From the NCBI RefSeq assembly GCF_900130125.1, contig NZ_FQXY01000009.1, positions 535,760 through 599,759 on the forward strand: a stretch of DNA of 64,000 nucleotides. The letters are read 5' to 3'. The stretch comes from Bacteroides congonensis. GTDB lineage: Bacteria > Bacteroidota > Bacteroidia > Bacteroidales > Bacteroidaceae. This document shows, one piece after another, positions 33,800 through 43,721 of this stretch. Each line of letters starts with the position of its first letter. Within the stretch, counting starts at the first letter, position 1. The notes below the pieces were generated by a model. That model was given only the letters and a program-made list of their open reading frames with translations. It was not told where the DNA came from and searched no databases. A program made the translations under genes and the position numbers.

Positions 33800-34530
33800 A
33801 ACAAATATCTTTGCAGTTCTTCGGGGGTTCCGTATGAGTAATATTCTTCCATAGGTGCGAGCCGAACGCGTTCCCCTGCTGCCAGCATATAGTTATATAG
33901 CAGGCTCACGTAGTACTCGGTCTTTTTGAACTCAGCTTCATTGAGCAACTGATGTGCGATCTCCTTGAAACGCTTACCTGTAGAAAAGAGGTAAGCACCA
34001 CAAAGGGCGTGATTGGAGATGACCTCTTTCTCGGCTGTACGTATTACGTAACCGTCCTCACCTACCTCTGCATAACTGTACTTAGGCTGCTCGGACTCGA
34101 AACTGACAAGAGCACCACCGTTAGCTTCCTCCATCGACAGAGAAAGGATCTGTTTAATGATCTCGATAAACTTCACACTCCTGAACTCCAAATCACAATC
34201 CATCACGATGACGGCATCATCATCTGCAATAGCACTCTCTGCAATCAGACAGCTCTCAACAGCTCCACGGGTAGTCTTCATCACTGAGAAGATATTAGCC
34301 TTAGGCAGGAATAATTTGATACCTGCATCGATACCATACTTATCGATGTGTTCTTGACGCACGATGAAGCTATACTTCATCTCAATACCCTCAGCAACCA
34401 CACTACTGATAGCACGTTTAAACAGAGGCTGACCGTTAAGCTCGATGAGGGGTTTCGGAGTGGTCCAGCCCGCATTGGCAAAACGAGAGCCCTCGCCAGC
34501 CATAGGCATAACAATGTGTAGACGTCTCAT
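33796..34530 (-). CDS. Sugar-phosphate nucleotidyltransferase
   Basis: This 244-aa nucleotidyltransferase has the signature PMAGEGSRFANAGWTTPKPL (G-x-G-x-R with PKPL Lys) at residues 9-28 and the metal-binding VIVMDCDLEF near residue 108. It makes an NDP-activated sugar or polyol from a phosphorylated precursor and NTP. The identity of the substrate cannot be read from the sequence. The coupled HAD and the nearby kinase suggest a pathway of its own. The 162 bp upstream of it contain no intact gene. Confidence 0.9.
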   Translation of the reverse strand: MRRLHIVMPMAGEGSRFANAGWTTPKPLIELNGQPLFKRAISSVVAEGIEMKYSFIVRQEHIDKYGIDAGIKLFLPKANIFSVMKTTRGAVESCLIAESAIADDDAVIVMDCDLEFRSVKFIEIIKQILSLSMEEANGGALVSFESEQPKYSYAEVGEDGYVIRTAEKEVISNHALCGAYLFSTGKRFKEIAHQLLNEAEFKKTEYYVSLLYNYMLAAGERVRLAPMEEYYSYGTPEELQRYLL

Positions 34531-34692
34531 ATTGTTTATTATTTACCAAATTTGTCTTTGAATATCTTTATCATTTCACCTGAATGAGTAAAACAACTGC
34601 ACAATTCCGATTAGAAGTAGTAATATCTAACAATCAATCTATAATTACCTCAAACTTCTCATGCACAGGAAACTAGAATACAATATTAAATT

Positions 34693-35748
34693 TCATTTAA
34701 TCACATTCAATATAGGTGAAATAATTTTCTTAATTATCCACGAACCGATGTAGGTGAGTACAAAGGTCATGAAGAGAGTGTATAAGTAGCTATGTATAGA
34801 ACTGAAGACCAATTGCTTAGTATAGAGGTTAACCGTCTCAGTAAAGAAGATGGCATGGAAGAACCACATATACATCGAGAGGTCGCCAACTTGCATCAAT
34901 CCCTTGCTCAACCACTTCACATTGACGCTATTAAAAATGCCAACAACAGCAAAGATGAGCAGTGGAGTATAGAATGCCTGTATGCAGAAGCCTGCGGTCT
35001 GGATCTTGAGAGCATTTACCACCAATACTGCTGCAATAGTAAGCAATGCCAATGGTATATGCTCCCTACCCTCAAACCATGTAGGGATCTTGCCTTGCAC
35101 ATTCCACATCGCACACATATAGCCCACTATAATCAGAGGTATGAGCGTACAAGTTATGAACATCATGTGAACGATAGGCATAGTATCCCAATCACGAATG
35201 GAGTGAATGCCTACAGCAAGTATGTAGAATACTATAATAGCAATCAACCATCCAAAACACTGGAACTTCTGAAAAAACTTATGTAGTGCAGGCATAAGCA
35301 ACATGCTAAAGCAATAGAAGCCAACGAACCAACTATACCAATTGAGCGTCTCCACGAAACCAAACATATTGTAGAACAACTCTACAATACCATTTTTACT
35401 CCCTATTGCATTACAGTCCAATACATCATAAAATTCACCAGATGCGTATGCAGCAGGAACAAACATACAAAATAGCATCGTCCAAAAGGGTACTATCAAC
35501 AGGAGTATGCGCTTGAAGCTATATTTCAATGTCTTGTTCTTTGAACAAAAGAAACCATAGCCAACAAGAAAAGCAAAAATATACACACACATTTTTGTTG
35601 ATGCTACTTGATGTTCAAAATAAGAATACAATGACGTCCCTCTCTCCGACCAATACGAAGGATTACTCGTATGGTGAATAAGCATCAATAATAGAGCAAT
35701 ACCTTTAAGTATTTGTGTCTTATCACGACCGAAAGTTATCGTACTCAT
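34693..35748 (-). CDS. Acyltransferase family 3
   Basis: This 351-aa O-acyltransferase is a multi-helix membrane protein opening with GRDKTQILKGIALLLMLIHHT, which has the family's catalytic His. The C-terminus ends MWFFHAIFF, then further helices. It likely O-acetylates the capsule. It is similar to the other intact copy (32216-33217). It overlaps the pyruvyltransferase gene by 4 bp. Confidence 0.9.
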   Translation of the reverse strand: MSTITFGRDKTQILKGIALLLMLIHHTSNPSYWSERGTSLYSYFEHQVASTKMCVYIFAFLVGYGFFCSKNKTLKYSFKRILLLIVPFWTMLFCMFVPAAYASGEFYDVLDCNAIGSKNGIVELFYNMFGFVETLNWYSWFVGFYCFSMLLMPALHKFFQKFQCFGWLIAIIVFYILAVGIHSIRDWDTMPIVHMMFITCTLIPLIIVGYMCAMWNVQGKIPTWFEGREHIPLALLTIAAVLVVNALKIQTAGFCIQAFYTPLLIFAVVGIFNSVNVKWLSKGLMQVGDLSMYMWFFHAIFFTETVNLYTKQLVFSSIHSYLYTLFMTFVLTYIGSWIIKKIISPILNVIK

Positions 35749-36890
35749 AATAATGCTTTTGTGATAAACTCTTTTGATTTCACCTGTAACATTCTTCTCT
35801 TCTCATTGACACTGTCCCATTTAATGGTTGTATTAAAGTCAATCTCCTGCAATGATTTGGCAGTAATCAATCTATCTTCCAATCCATACATAGACAAAAG
35901 ACTCTGAAAACGTGCCATTCCACGACTTTCGTTACCTACCACCCAAAAAGGTTTATTGAAAATGATACTAAAAACAGTCCCATGAAATGAATCAGTAACA
36001 ACCATATCAGCCTCCATGAAAGCTGATACCCAATCCTCAACAGGAGGATAAATACATTTATCTATCTTACCATAGAGATTATAAACCTCATCCGGTAACT
36101 CAGGCATTGATTCAAATGGTTTCTTCCCTACCCTTTCCGCTATTTTCTTAATTATATTATTTTTTTCTTCTGTTCTGTCTAATATATAACAAAAGAGACT
36201 ACCTCTGTCTTTTGAGCATGAACCTATAATTACCTTATAATCCACTGATTCAAGCAACATTGTAGGATCAAGAACTTGTACAGCATTCACATTGAAATAC
36301 TTTTTACAAAGCCCTATGGCTGACTGCTCACGTACGGAAACAGCATCAAAACGTTTAAGAAGTTTGCTACATTGAACAGTTAGTTCTGGAGAAAACAACC
36401 AATCATCACCACCAAAAGAAGCAGCATAACTGATACGCTTAATACGGCTATCCAGAGGGAGAAAATCTAGGAAATAATTGGGCTGACAAGGAGAGTAATG
36501 AGGACGCCATACTTGGTCACTACCTACAATGATAGCATCCAACTGCAGCCGTTCTACCTCGTTTCTCAATTCTTCCGTAGAATAACAATAATTAGAGTAA
36601 GGAATTATATGCTTATTTATAAACTTATATGTATTCTGAGCTATATAATCACGCTTCTCCTGAGCCACATAATAATGCCAAGACTCACGTTTACCCATCA
36701 GCATCTTCACTATATGCTTAACGTAATAGATGCAAGCCCCTTTAAAACTATACTGCCTGTTCCATTCACGCCGTACAACAATAGCTTCATGTCCCATACG
36801 TTGCAAAGTATGCTGAAGCGCATAACATTGGAGAAGACCACCATAGTTACAATAGAGTGGCTGAGTAAGAATCCCTATTCTCATATTCAA
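35745..36890 (-). CDS. Polysaccharide pyruvyl transferase family protein
   Basis: This 381-aa protein matches the PF04230 family that attaches ketal-linked pyruvate from phosphoenolpyruvate to capsule sugars. Typical features are ILTQPLYCNYGGLLQCYAL at the N-terminus, IVGSDQVWRP near residue 121 and VVTDSFHGTVFSIIFNKPF near residue 298. A negatively charged pyruvate would alter capsule charge. It overlaps both neighbours by 4 bp, so it is part of one coupled run with the TPP enzyme and the acyltransferase. Confidence 0.88.
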   Translation of the reverse strand: MNMRIGILTQPLYCNYGGLLQCYALQHTLQRMGHEAIVVRREWNRQYSFKGACIYYVKHIVKMLMGKRESWHYYVAQEKRDYIAQNTYKFINKHIIPYSNYCYSTEELRNEVERLQLDAIIVGSDQVWRPHYSPCQPNYFLDFLPLDSRIKRISYAASFGGDDWLFSPELTVQCSKLLKRFDAVSVREQSAIGLCKKYFNVNAVQVLDPTMLLESVDYKVIIGSCSKDRGSLFCYILDRTEEKNNIIKKIAERVGKKPFESMPELPDEVYNLYGKIDKCIYPPVEDWVSAFMEADMVVTDSFHGTVFSIIFNKPFWVVGNESRGMARFQSLLSMYGLEDRLITAKSLQEIDFNTTIKWDSVNEKRRMLQVKSKEFITKALL

Positions 36891-38644
36891 TATTTACCTA
36901 ACAATTTCCTGACTGTCTCTATTCCATTTTTTCCAAGAACCATACGTACAGTTCCTATAATCTTATTCTTGATGATTATCTTATAATCATTGAGATAAGT
37001 GCGCATAATCTGGATAGCATCACTCTCACCCTCAGTAGTAGTAAATACTTCAAAAATGACTGGCTTGTCACCAATAATTGGATTCAAGAACTTATCGACA
37101 TTTAGAAGGAACTCCTCTTTGGTACTTGCCTGATAATACTCATAACCCAAATCTTCTGCATAATGCTTAACAAGAACTGACGATTTCTGTCCATAATGCC
37201 CAGCGGCCGCTACATATTTATCGGCATCTTCTCCCAAAATGGAACAATAATGACCATAATTTCTAAACTCGTTACCCTTACCATTATTGATAAGTAAAAT
37301 ACGAACATTATTACTAACATGACGATTGCCACAAACATTCATATCATAGAAAAAAGCAAGATCACCAAAAATACCGATATGTAACTTGTCAGGATGGGCT
37401 AAAGAAGCCCCCACAAGGGTTGACACACCACCGTCAATACCGAATCCCCCAACATTACATGAAGATATAACCGACTTTGGAAGAGAGAAAAAGTTGTAAC
37501 TACGAAGAGAATTGTAAATCCCCATATGAAAATAACTATTCTCCGGTAATCCGTCATGAATCTGTTGAGCCATCCATACATTACTAAAAGGGAGTTCAGG
37601 AAGTTTAGCTAATGCTCCCTTAAGTTCCTGCTGACATGCATCATAAAAATTTGTACGAGGTGTGTAATTCTCTGGAGTATATACCTCGAAGAAATAACTC
37701 TCTGGCATCTCAAAAATATGAGTAAGACAACCGAAAGTATTGCGAAGAATTCCATCCTCACTAACTCGCCATACCCCACCGATACTCATGCGTGCCAAAT
37801 CTCCTGAAACTTCACCAAGATGAATTAGGATATCTGCACTCAAAAAAGGCGAACGATAATTATCCTGTGTGAAAAAGAGAGAGAAATGAGTCTCGAACCT
37901 ACCACGATAGCCACTAGTATGATCGCAAAAAACAACTGCATCGTGCGCTTCACAAAAGTGGTCAATGGCATTTGTCTCTTCTACTGTAAAAGGTTTATGA
38001 GCACCAATAAAAATAGCCACACGCTTACCTTCCTGAAGCTCGGGAAGTTTATCAAAAGCAGTATGTAGTTCAATTTTACGTACAATTGGTAATTCTTTAA
38101 CTGAAAAATCCAGTGAATACCCCGTATGCATATTTATATGAGCAGGTCCACCACCGTGCTGACGAAGGGCAAGAATAGCTTTGATAGCCTCATTCATACA
38201 ATAACATCCATCAGCAATTTCTTTAACAAGAGGAACTGTTACACTAGTCATCGCAATATCATTAGGTATGTTGCGGCGATCAATCTGCTGATCTACCAGA
38301 TGTCCAATGGAAGCATCCCCACGGTGCGAAGTGATAGCTAATATGGGCAACTTGCGATAATAAGCCTCTGTGAGTCCCGGCATATAGTTTCGGGATGCAG
38401 TTGCCCCTGTACAACTAATTACTACAGGTTCACCACTTTCTGCTGCAAGTCCACAAGCGATATAAGCAGCACTACGTTCATCAACTGATGAATAAATTTC
38501 AAAGAAGGGATCATTCTGAATACTACCGATAAATGTCATGTTGGTAGTACCTGGAGACGCAATCACTTTTCGAATGTTGTAAGCTTTAAGTAATGCTATG
38601 ACTATCTGCACATTCCGTTCGTTGGTATAGTATTTCTTTTTCAT
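36887..38644 (-). CDS. Thiamine-pyrophosphate enzyme (MenD/decarboxylase-like)
   Basis: I place the start at the ATG at 38642-38644 (585 aa). The longer frame to 38884 runs into the SDR gene and is not plausible. The protein has the three-domain TPP architecture. The N-terminal Pyr domain has KVIASPGTTNMTFIGSI and the catalytic-type Glu in SVDERSAAYIACGLA. The C-terminal PP domain has GDLAFFYD followed by LLINNGKGN near residue 470, the GD...NN cofactor motif. Substrates are unknown; decarboxylation of a 2-keto acid or transfer of a two-carbon unit is possible. It is coupled to the pyruvyltransferase (4-bp overlap) and follows the SDR by 10 bp. Confidence 0.85.
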   Translation of the reverse strand: MKKKYYTNERNVQIVIALLKAYNIRKVIASPGTTNMTFIGSIQNDPFFEIYSSVDERSAAYIACGLAAESGEPVVISCTGATASRNYMPGLTEAYYRKLPILAITSHRGDASIGHLVDQQIDRRNIPNDIAMTSVTVPLVKEIADGCYCMNEAIKAILALRQHGGGPAHINMHTGYSLDFSVKELPIVRKIELHTAFDKLPELQEGKRVAIFIGAHKPFTVEETNAIDHFCEAHDAVVFCDHTSGYRGRFETHFSLFFTQDNYRSPFLSADILIHLGEVSGDLARMSIGGVWRVSEDGILRNTFGCLTHIFEMPESYFFEVYTPENYTPRTNFYDACQQELKGALAKLPELPFSNVWMAQQIHDGLPENSYFHMGIYNSLRSYNFFSLPKSVISSCNVGGFGIDGGVSTLVGASLAHPDKLHIGIFGDLAFFYDMNVCGNRHVSNNVRILLINNGKGNEFRNYGHYCSILGEDADKYVAAAGHYGQKSSVLVKHYAEDLGYEYYQASTKEEFLLNVDKFLNPIIGDKPVIFEVFTTTEGESDAIQIMRTYLNDYKIIIKNKIIGTVRMVLGKNGIETVRKLLGKY

Positions 38645-38654
38645 TATTATATCA

Positions 38655-39491
38655 TTATTTCCATCGAGCATTAAGCGTTTTTCCTTCATTACAAACAAGT
38701 ATCTGCCCATTGAGACAATTAGAAGCATCACTGAGAAGAAAACAAGCAACTTCTGCCACTTCTTCAGGCAAGTAGTAACGGTCTGTAATGTTATAATTAC
38801 AGGTGAGATTTCCATCAGTTCCAGCTCCCACCATATCAGATACTGTAACTCCAGGAGCAACAGCATTAATACGATAACCTTCATTCACATAACGATAAGC
38901 AAGTCCTTGGACAAGACTATTAAGCGCAGCTTTTGTTAATCCGTACGGACGTTCATCAACTGTAATACTAGTCTCTGAAGAAGTGAAAAGTATATTTTTG
39001 GTACCTTCTGTTTTATTTTCCCTAGATTTATTGATAAAGCATTGAGTCAAGAAAAAAGCTCCTTTAAGATTTGTGTCAAACTGAGAGTCAAACTGTTTTA
39101 AAGAAACATCAAGGAAACCATTTTCATGAAGAGAAATTCCTGCATTATTTACGATACAATTGACACCACCAAGCTGTTTGTCCGCTTCATCTATGAAAGA
39201 TTTGAATGAATCGACATTTTGCACATCAAGATAAAGATATTTGCAACCAATTTCTTCGGCACTTGCCTTTAATATACCTTCGTTTCTTCCTGCAATCAGC
39301 ACCACTGCCCCCTCGGCCTTGAACTTCTTTGCCATAGCAAAACCAAGTCCCCTGCCACCACCAGTAATAATAATCTTCTTACCTTGCAACTGGTGATTAG
39401 GGTGAAGATAGCTGATGTTGGCTATAGTCTTTTTGGGGTTACCATGGAGAAGAAAAGAAACCATGTACTTCAGTTTATTTACTACTGACAT
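38655..39491 (-). CDS. Short-chain dehydrogenase/reductase
   Basis: This 278-aa classical SDR has an NAD(P) loop TGGGRGLGFAM at residues 43-53, NNAG near residue 114, a Ser in FTSSETS and YGLTK (YxxxK) near residue 183. It would reduce a carbonyl on a capsule precursor, perhaps the product of the adjacent TPP enzyme. It overlaps the end of the flippase gene by 10 bp and lies 10 bp before the TPP-enzyme start. Confidence 0.9.
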   Translation of the reverse strand: MSVVNKLKYMVSFLLHGNPKKTIANISYLHPNHQLQGKKIIITGGGRGLGFAMAKKFKAEGAVVLIAGRNEGILKASAEEIGCKYLYLDVQNVDSFKSFIDEADKQLGGVNCIVNNAGISLHENGFLDVSLKQFDSQFDTNLKGAFFLTQCFINKSRENKTEGTKNILFTSSETSITVDERPYGLTKAALNSLVQGLAYRYVNEGYRINAVAPGVTVSDMVGAGTDGNLTCNYNITDRYYLPEEVAEVACFLLSDASNCLNGQILVCNEGKTLNARWK

Positions 39492-41047
39492 ATTATCCTT
39501 TTTTTTATTTTTGCCCAGACTTTCCCAAATGTCATTTCACGCTCATGTTTGGTTAAACCGATATAACAAGCAGCTAATCCTACAGAAATAAAACTAACCA
39601 AACAAGAGACAATCATACGAAAGAATGACGATTGCATATGCATTACCACAAGCACAGGGAGAATAACTCCGATAATTGTAGTAAAAGTAATAGGACACAA
39701 GACATTCTTTACAAATATTATTATTGGAAAATGAAGCAACCCTTTCATGATGTAAAGACGAGTAATATCCACGCCCACATAAACCAAGATATAAATAATA
39801 TAAGCACTCTCCGCCGATAAATCACAAGCATAAGCAATCCAAGTAAAAGGAAAAACAAGTAAACCCACAAATGTAACCCATATCACATATCGTTTGATAT
39901 TTCCTGTTGCCATACAAGCAGTATAGCAACTATTCCCAAGTATATTAACCATTACGCTTATCAGTGTAAGACGAACGAAAATGACAGTCAGTTCTGGCAC
40001 AATCTTAAGCCATAAAATAAGAATGTATTCAGTCTCAATCATAAGAGGAAGTGCAAATATTAGAAGGAGCAAATATGAAAACTTAGCTCCACGGCAAATG
40101 AGGGTAAACATCTGTTCTTTCTCACCAGCTGCATAACACTTGGTAATCTGTGGATTAATAGCAGTGGTGAAGTTGTTAACAAACTGCATTACTGCGCTTT
40201 CAACTTGCGAAGCTATTCCTCGAGTGGCATTTAGTGTAACACCAAAAAAAATATTTATAAGTAGGCTGACACCTTGAGTGTTGAAAACATATACTACATT
40301 CGTAAAGAAATTCCAACCAGCAAAACTTGTCATTTCTCGTAAAATTGCCTTATCATACTTCCATTTGTAATGACTCTCTTCAAAATAGATATTACAATAA
40401 ATGCTATAAGTAAAACGAATAATGACAGATACCGCAACTATCAGAACTGAATAGAAGATAAGCTTATCCCATGGCGAAATAATAAGCATGTAGCAAATAA
40501 CTAGTTTCAAAGCTGCTTCAAGAATGCTGATATAAGCAAACGCAGACATCCGCTCATGAGCAATAATACAAGCATTATAAGGAACACTAACCAAATTAAT
40601 ACAAAAGGTGATAAGCGAGCATTGAAAGACCCAATTAGCTGCACTAATTCGTTCAAGAGGAATGGACATCTTACAATTAAGAAAATATACACCTATAATT
40701 TCGCCAAGGAACAAAACGATAAGAGATATTCCCACCTGAATATTGATGCTCGTAGAAAAGATAGTGCTCAACCTATATGTATCACCTCTGCCTAATTCAA
40801 AAGTAATAAAGCGACTAATAGCAGAAGAGAGAGCAGCAGATATTACTGAAAACATTGCAACTACACCGCCTACAACATTATATATACCATAGTCTTCCAC
40901 TCCGAGTTGATTCAAGATGACACGACTAGTGTATAGTGTAATCATCATGATAAAAAGTGTACGAAAATAAAGTAAAACAGTATTCTTCGCTATCCGCCTA
41001 TTGTTTGATTGCGAATTACTTATTTGTAGTTCTGACATATATTGCAA
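39482..41047 (-). CDS. Wzx-type polysaccharide flippase
   Basis: This 521-aa membrane protein with about 12-14 helices belongs to the MOP/PST exporters. It begins (after a possible start at codon 4) with a basic segment RRIAKNTVLLYFRTLFIMMI, typical of Bacteroides capsule flippases. It flips undecaprenyl-PP repeat units to the periplasm before EpsG-type polymerisation. The 244 bp upstream, to wzc, show no gene. Confidence 0.92.
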   Translation of the reverse strand: MQYMSELQISNSQSNNRRIAKNTVLLYFRTLFIMMITLYTSRVILNQLGVEDYGIYNVVGGVVAMFSVISAALSSAISRFITFELGRGDTYRLSTIFSTSINIQVGISLIVLFLGEIIGVYFLNCKMSIPLERISAANWVFQCSLITFCINLVSVPYNACIIAHERMSAFAYISILEAALKLVICYMLIISPWDKLIFYSVLIVAVSVIIRFTYSIYCNIYFEESHYKWKYDKAILREMTSFAGWNFFTNVVYVFNTQGVSLLINIFFGVTLNATRGIASQVESAVMQFVNNFTTAINPQITKCYAAGEKEQMFTLICRGAKFSYLLLLIFALPLMIETEYILILWLKIVPELTVIFVRLTLISVMVNILGNSCYTACMATGNIKRYVIWVTFVGLLVFPFTWIAYACDLSAESAYIIYILVYVGVDITRLYIMKGLLHFPIIIFVKNVLCPITFTTIIGVILPVLVVMHMQSSFFRMIVSCLVSFISVGLAACYIGLTKHEREMTFGKVWAKIKKRIICQ

Positions 41048-41291
41048 AAAGACTTAAAAAAATGATGTCCGTTCAAAATAAAAAAGATAGTAATATGAAA
41101 AATAAACATGTAACACAACTCTATCTATAAATATATCCTTTTTATTAGAGCTACTATAAAATAATTACTCGTTTTTAATATTCGGCTTCAGTATATTGTT
41201 TACAAGACGATATTACCACCTACTCCCAATATTACTTTTAATGCAAAAAGGCAAATTACCTTCTCTAGCAGATTATTAAAAAATGAGATAT

Positions 41292-43715
41292 TTACTTTTT
41301 ACTTGACTTATGTTCCCCATACCCGTAGCCATAACCATAACGTTTACCATAGCCATAATACTTGCCATATTTACCATAGCCATAGTAATAGCCGTATTTC
41401 TTCTTCTGAAGATCCAAACCATTGATGGCAATACAGAGATTAGGCAATTTATTATTTTCAGCGAGTTCATTGATCAAAGTAAACTCAGCCTTACGGGTGT
41501 AATCAGCACGACATACATAAACGGATAAGTCCGCTACACGGCCTATTAGCAAAGTATCTGTCACCATACCTACAGGAGCAGTATCCAGTACCACATAGTC
41601 AAAATTCTGCTTCAGTGTTTCAATAGCTTTTTCTAAACCGTTACGAGCCAACAACTCTGTCGGATTAGGAGGAACTGTACCACCAGGAAGAATATATAAA
41701 TTTCTGTTTATATCAGAAGGCTGCACCAAATCCATCAGATTTATAGTAGGATTTGTCAAGAATTGAGTAATACCATGCTCTTTCTTAGGTATGTTGAAGA
41801 CCTTGTTCAAGCCCGGTTTACGAATATCAAGACCAACTATTACAACTTTCTTGCCTAACAAGGAAAGACTGATAGCCAAATTGGCGGATATAAAGGACTT
41901 ACCCTCACCACTAATAGTAGAAGTAACCAAAATTACATTCTTACCATTTTCAAGCATGAACTGAAGATTGGTACGGACATTACGGAAAGTCTCGCTCATA
42001 AGATTGTTCTGATTCTCAAATACGGCAATAGCCCCTGTCTTTTCATCTGCCAATGGAATGTCACCGATAACAGGGAGCGAAGTCAATTTTTCAACATCAG
42101 CACGACCTTCTATTTTAAATTTGGTCAAACTAATCAGATAAATGATACCTACCGGAATACCAATTCCAAATACCAGAGCCGCCAAATAAATCGTCATCCG
42201 CTTTGGGGAAATCGGAGCACCGTCTGCCTGTGCCTCGTCAATAATCTTGGCGTTATTGGCTATAGCGGCCAAAACAATGGCATTCTCCTCACGCTTTTGA
42301 AGCAGCATCAAGTACAAGCCGGACTTGATTTCCTGTTGGCGAGCAATACTAACAAATTGTCGTTCCTGGGTAGGAGCGTCACTAATACGACGGGAATAAC
42401 GACTCGCTTCACGGGCCAAATCAGCCCTAGTGATCTCAAGACCTTTCAGCGTTGCATCCAAGGTGGTTTGTATATTACCACGCATCGCACGGATACTGGC
42501 ATTAAGATTTACAATTGCCGGATTACTTTCCGTTGATGTACGTAACAGACGGTTACGCTCAGCCACCATTTCATTATACCGGTCAATTGCACCTGCTACA
42601 CCAGCATCCTGTAAACCGACATTTGCAGGCAACACCTCATATTCAGTACCTTGCAGATATCTTTGCAGGTCCGTGACAAGATTAATCTGAGTCTGATTCT
42701 CCACACGTTTCTTCTCATATTCCGCATTGCCGGTCAAGGCTATCTGGGCTTCACTACTCAAATCCGTAATACCTGCACTACGCTTGAAATTCTCCAAATC
42801 CTGTTCCGTACTGCCCAATTCCTTTGAGATGATACCAATACGCTCGTCAATAAATTCTGCTGTTTTCTGAGCCACCTCATTCTTGTCATTATTGGCATTG
42901 ATATTATACATCTCAAGTAACTTATCTATATAATCCTTGCCACGTCGGGTATTGGAATTTTTAAGTGAAACGGTCACTACAGAAGTCGCCTTTGAGGTAG
43001 GAGCTATTGACAGGAAATCTGCATATTCTTTCGCTACAGAAAAAGGTCTATTGATATAAGCTGTGATATGGCATTCTTTTGTAACACTCTCCGGACGGAC
43101 TGATGATAATAGGGTATCGTTGTTCGTAAAAAAAGCGATTGTACCTTCATCGGTCGGAAATACGGCAGGCAATTTCTCAAAACGTTTTCGGTACTCCTTT
43201 TTTCCAACCCTAATCTGTACATCCATCACACCGGAAGATTGCAAAGACATACCCACCTCCATTGTATGAGGAAGTTTGTCTGCTTCCTGTGGAGTCAGGC
43301 TTACCAAAACTGGGGAAGTACGATACAATTCCCTTTTAGGAAACCTGTCTTCATCCATATAAGTCACGAACAATCCCAAAGAGTTGACCACCTCCCTTGC
43401 CAATGTCCTGGAACTCAGAACTTCAATTTCATTCTCTATATTACTTGATGAAGAGACAAAGCCATTTAGCCCCATTTTTTCCAGTTCGGAAGACATATTC
43501 GCACCGCCACCTTTCTTCTCATCCTTGATCAAGACAGTAGCGGAAATATCATATACAGGTGTTGTCAGACGTAAATATCCCCATGCCAAAACAACACAAA
43601 TTATTACCGAAACCACAAACCATGGCCAATGAATCAAATAACGGAAAAGGATTTCCTGAATATTGATCTGTTCTTCGGATTGTGCCCCCGTTCTTTCCTT
43701 TCTTTCCTCAACCAT
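41292..43715 (-). CDS. wzc: Wzc-type chain-length protein and tyrosine autokinase
   Basis: This 807-aa inner-membrane protein has an N-terminal Wzz domain with a helix near residues 30-52 and a second helix near residue 510. The cytoplasmic BY-kinase domain has Walker A VTSTISGEGKSFISANLA near residue 598, Walker A' VVIVGLDIRKPGL and Walker B FDYVVLDTAP. The C-terminus is an extreme Tyr/Gly-rich tail (YYYGYGKYGKYYGYGKRYG...), the autophosphorylation cluster. It controls chain length and export together with the Wza-like lipoprotein, whose gene starts immediately upstream. Length and domains are normal. Confidence 0.93.
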   Translation of the reverse strand: MVEERKERTGAQSEEQINIQEILFRYLIHWPWFVVSVIICVVLAWGYLRLTTPVYDISATVLIKDEKKGGGANMSSELEKMGLNGFVSSSSNIENEIEVLSSRTLAREVVNSLGLFVTYMDEDRFPKRELYRTSPVLVSLTPQEADKLPHTMEVGMSLQSSGVMDVQIRVGKKEYRKRFEKLPAVFPTDEGTIAFFTNNDTLLSSVRPESVTKECHITAYINRPFSVAKEYADFLSIAPTSKATSVVTVSLKNSNTRRGKDYIDKLLEMYNINANNDKNEVAQKTAEFIDERIGIISKELGSTEQDLENFKRSAGITDLSSEAQIALTGNAEYEKKRVENQTQINLVTDLQRYLQGTEYEVLPANVGLQDAGVAGAIDRYNEMVAERNRLLRTSTESNPAIVNLNASIRAMRGNIQTTLDATLKGLEITRADLAREASRYSRRISDAPTQERQFVSIARQQEIKSGLYLMLLQKREENAIVLAAIANNAKIIDEAQADGAPISPKRMTIYLAALVFGIGIPVGIIYLISLTKFKIEGRADVEKLTSLPVIGDIPLADEKTGAIAVFENQNNLMSETFRNVRTNLQFMLENGKNVILVTSTISGEGKSFISANLAISLSLLGKKVVIVGLDIRKPGLNKVFNIPKKEHGITQFLTNPTINLMDLVQPSDINRNLYILPGGTVPPNPTELLARNGLEKAIETLKQNFDYVVLDTAPVGMVTDTLLIGRVADLSVYVCRADYTRKAEFTLINELAENNKLPNLCIAINGLDLQKKKYGYYYGYGKYGKYYGYGKRYGYGYGYGEHKSSKK

Positions 43716-43721
43716 ACGATG

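Noticed and set aside
34531..34692. Possible C-terminal remnant before the nucleotidyltransferase
   Set aside because: A short leftward frame ending GEMIKIFKDKFGK is open but too short and without recognisable family motifs.
38645..38884. Upstream extension of the TPP enzyme to 665 aa
   Set aside because: The extra 80 codons overlap the SDR gene in another frame and look non-conserved and hydrophobic by chance. The ATG at 38644 gives the family's normal length and a 10-bp gap.
41048..41291. Possible small gene between Wzx and Wzc
   Set aside because: No frame with a plausible start, motif or promoter was found; the AT-rich gap shows nothing supported.
41292..41395. Tyr/Gly-rich tail of Wzc as a frameshift artefact
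   Set aside because: Such tails are the normal phosphorylation cluster of BY-kinases and the frame is open to a natural stop.
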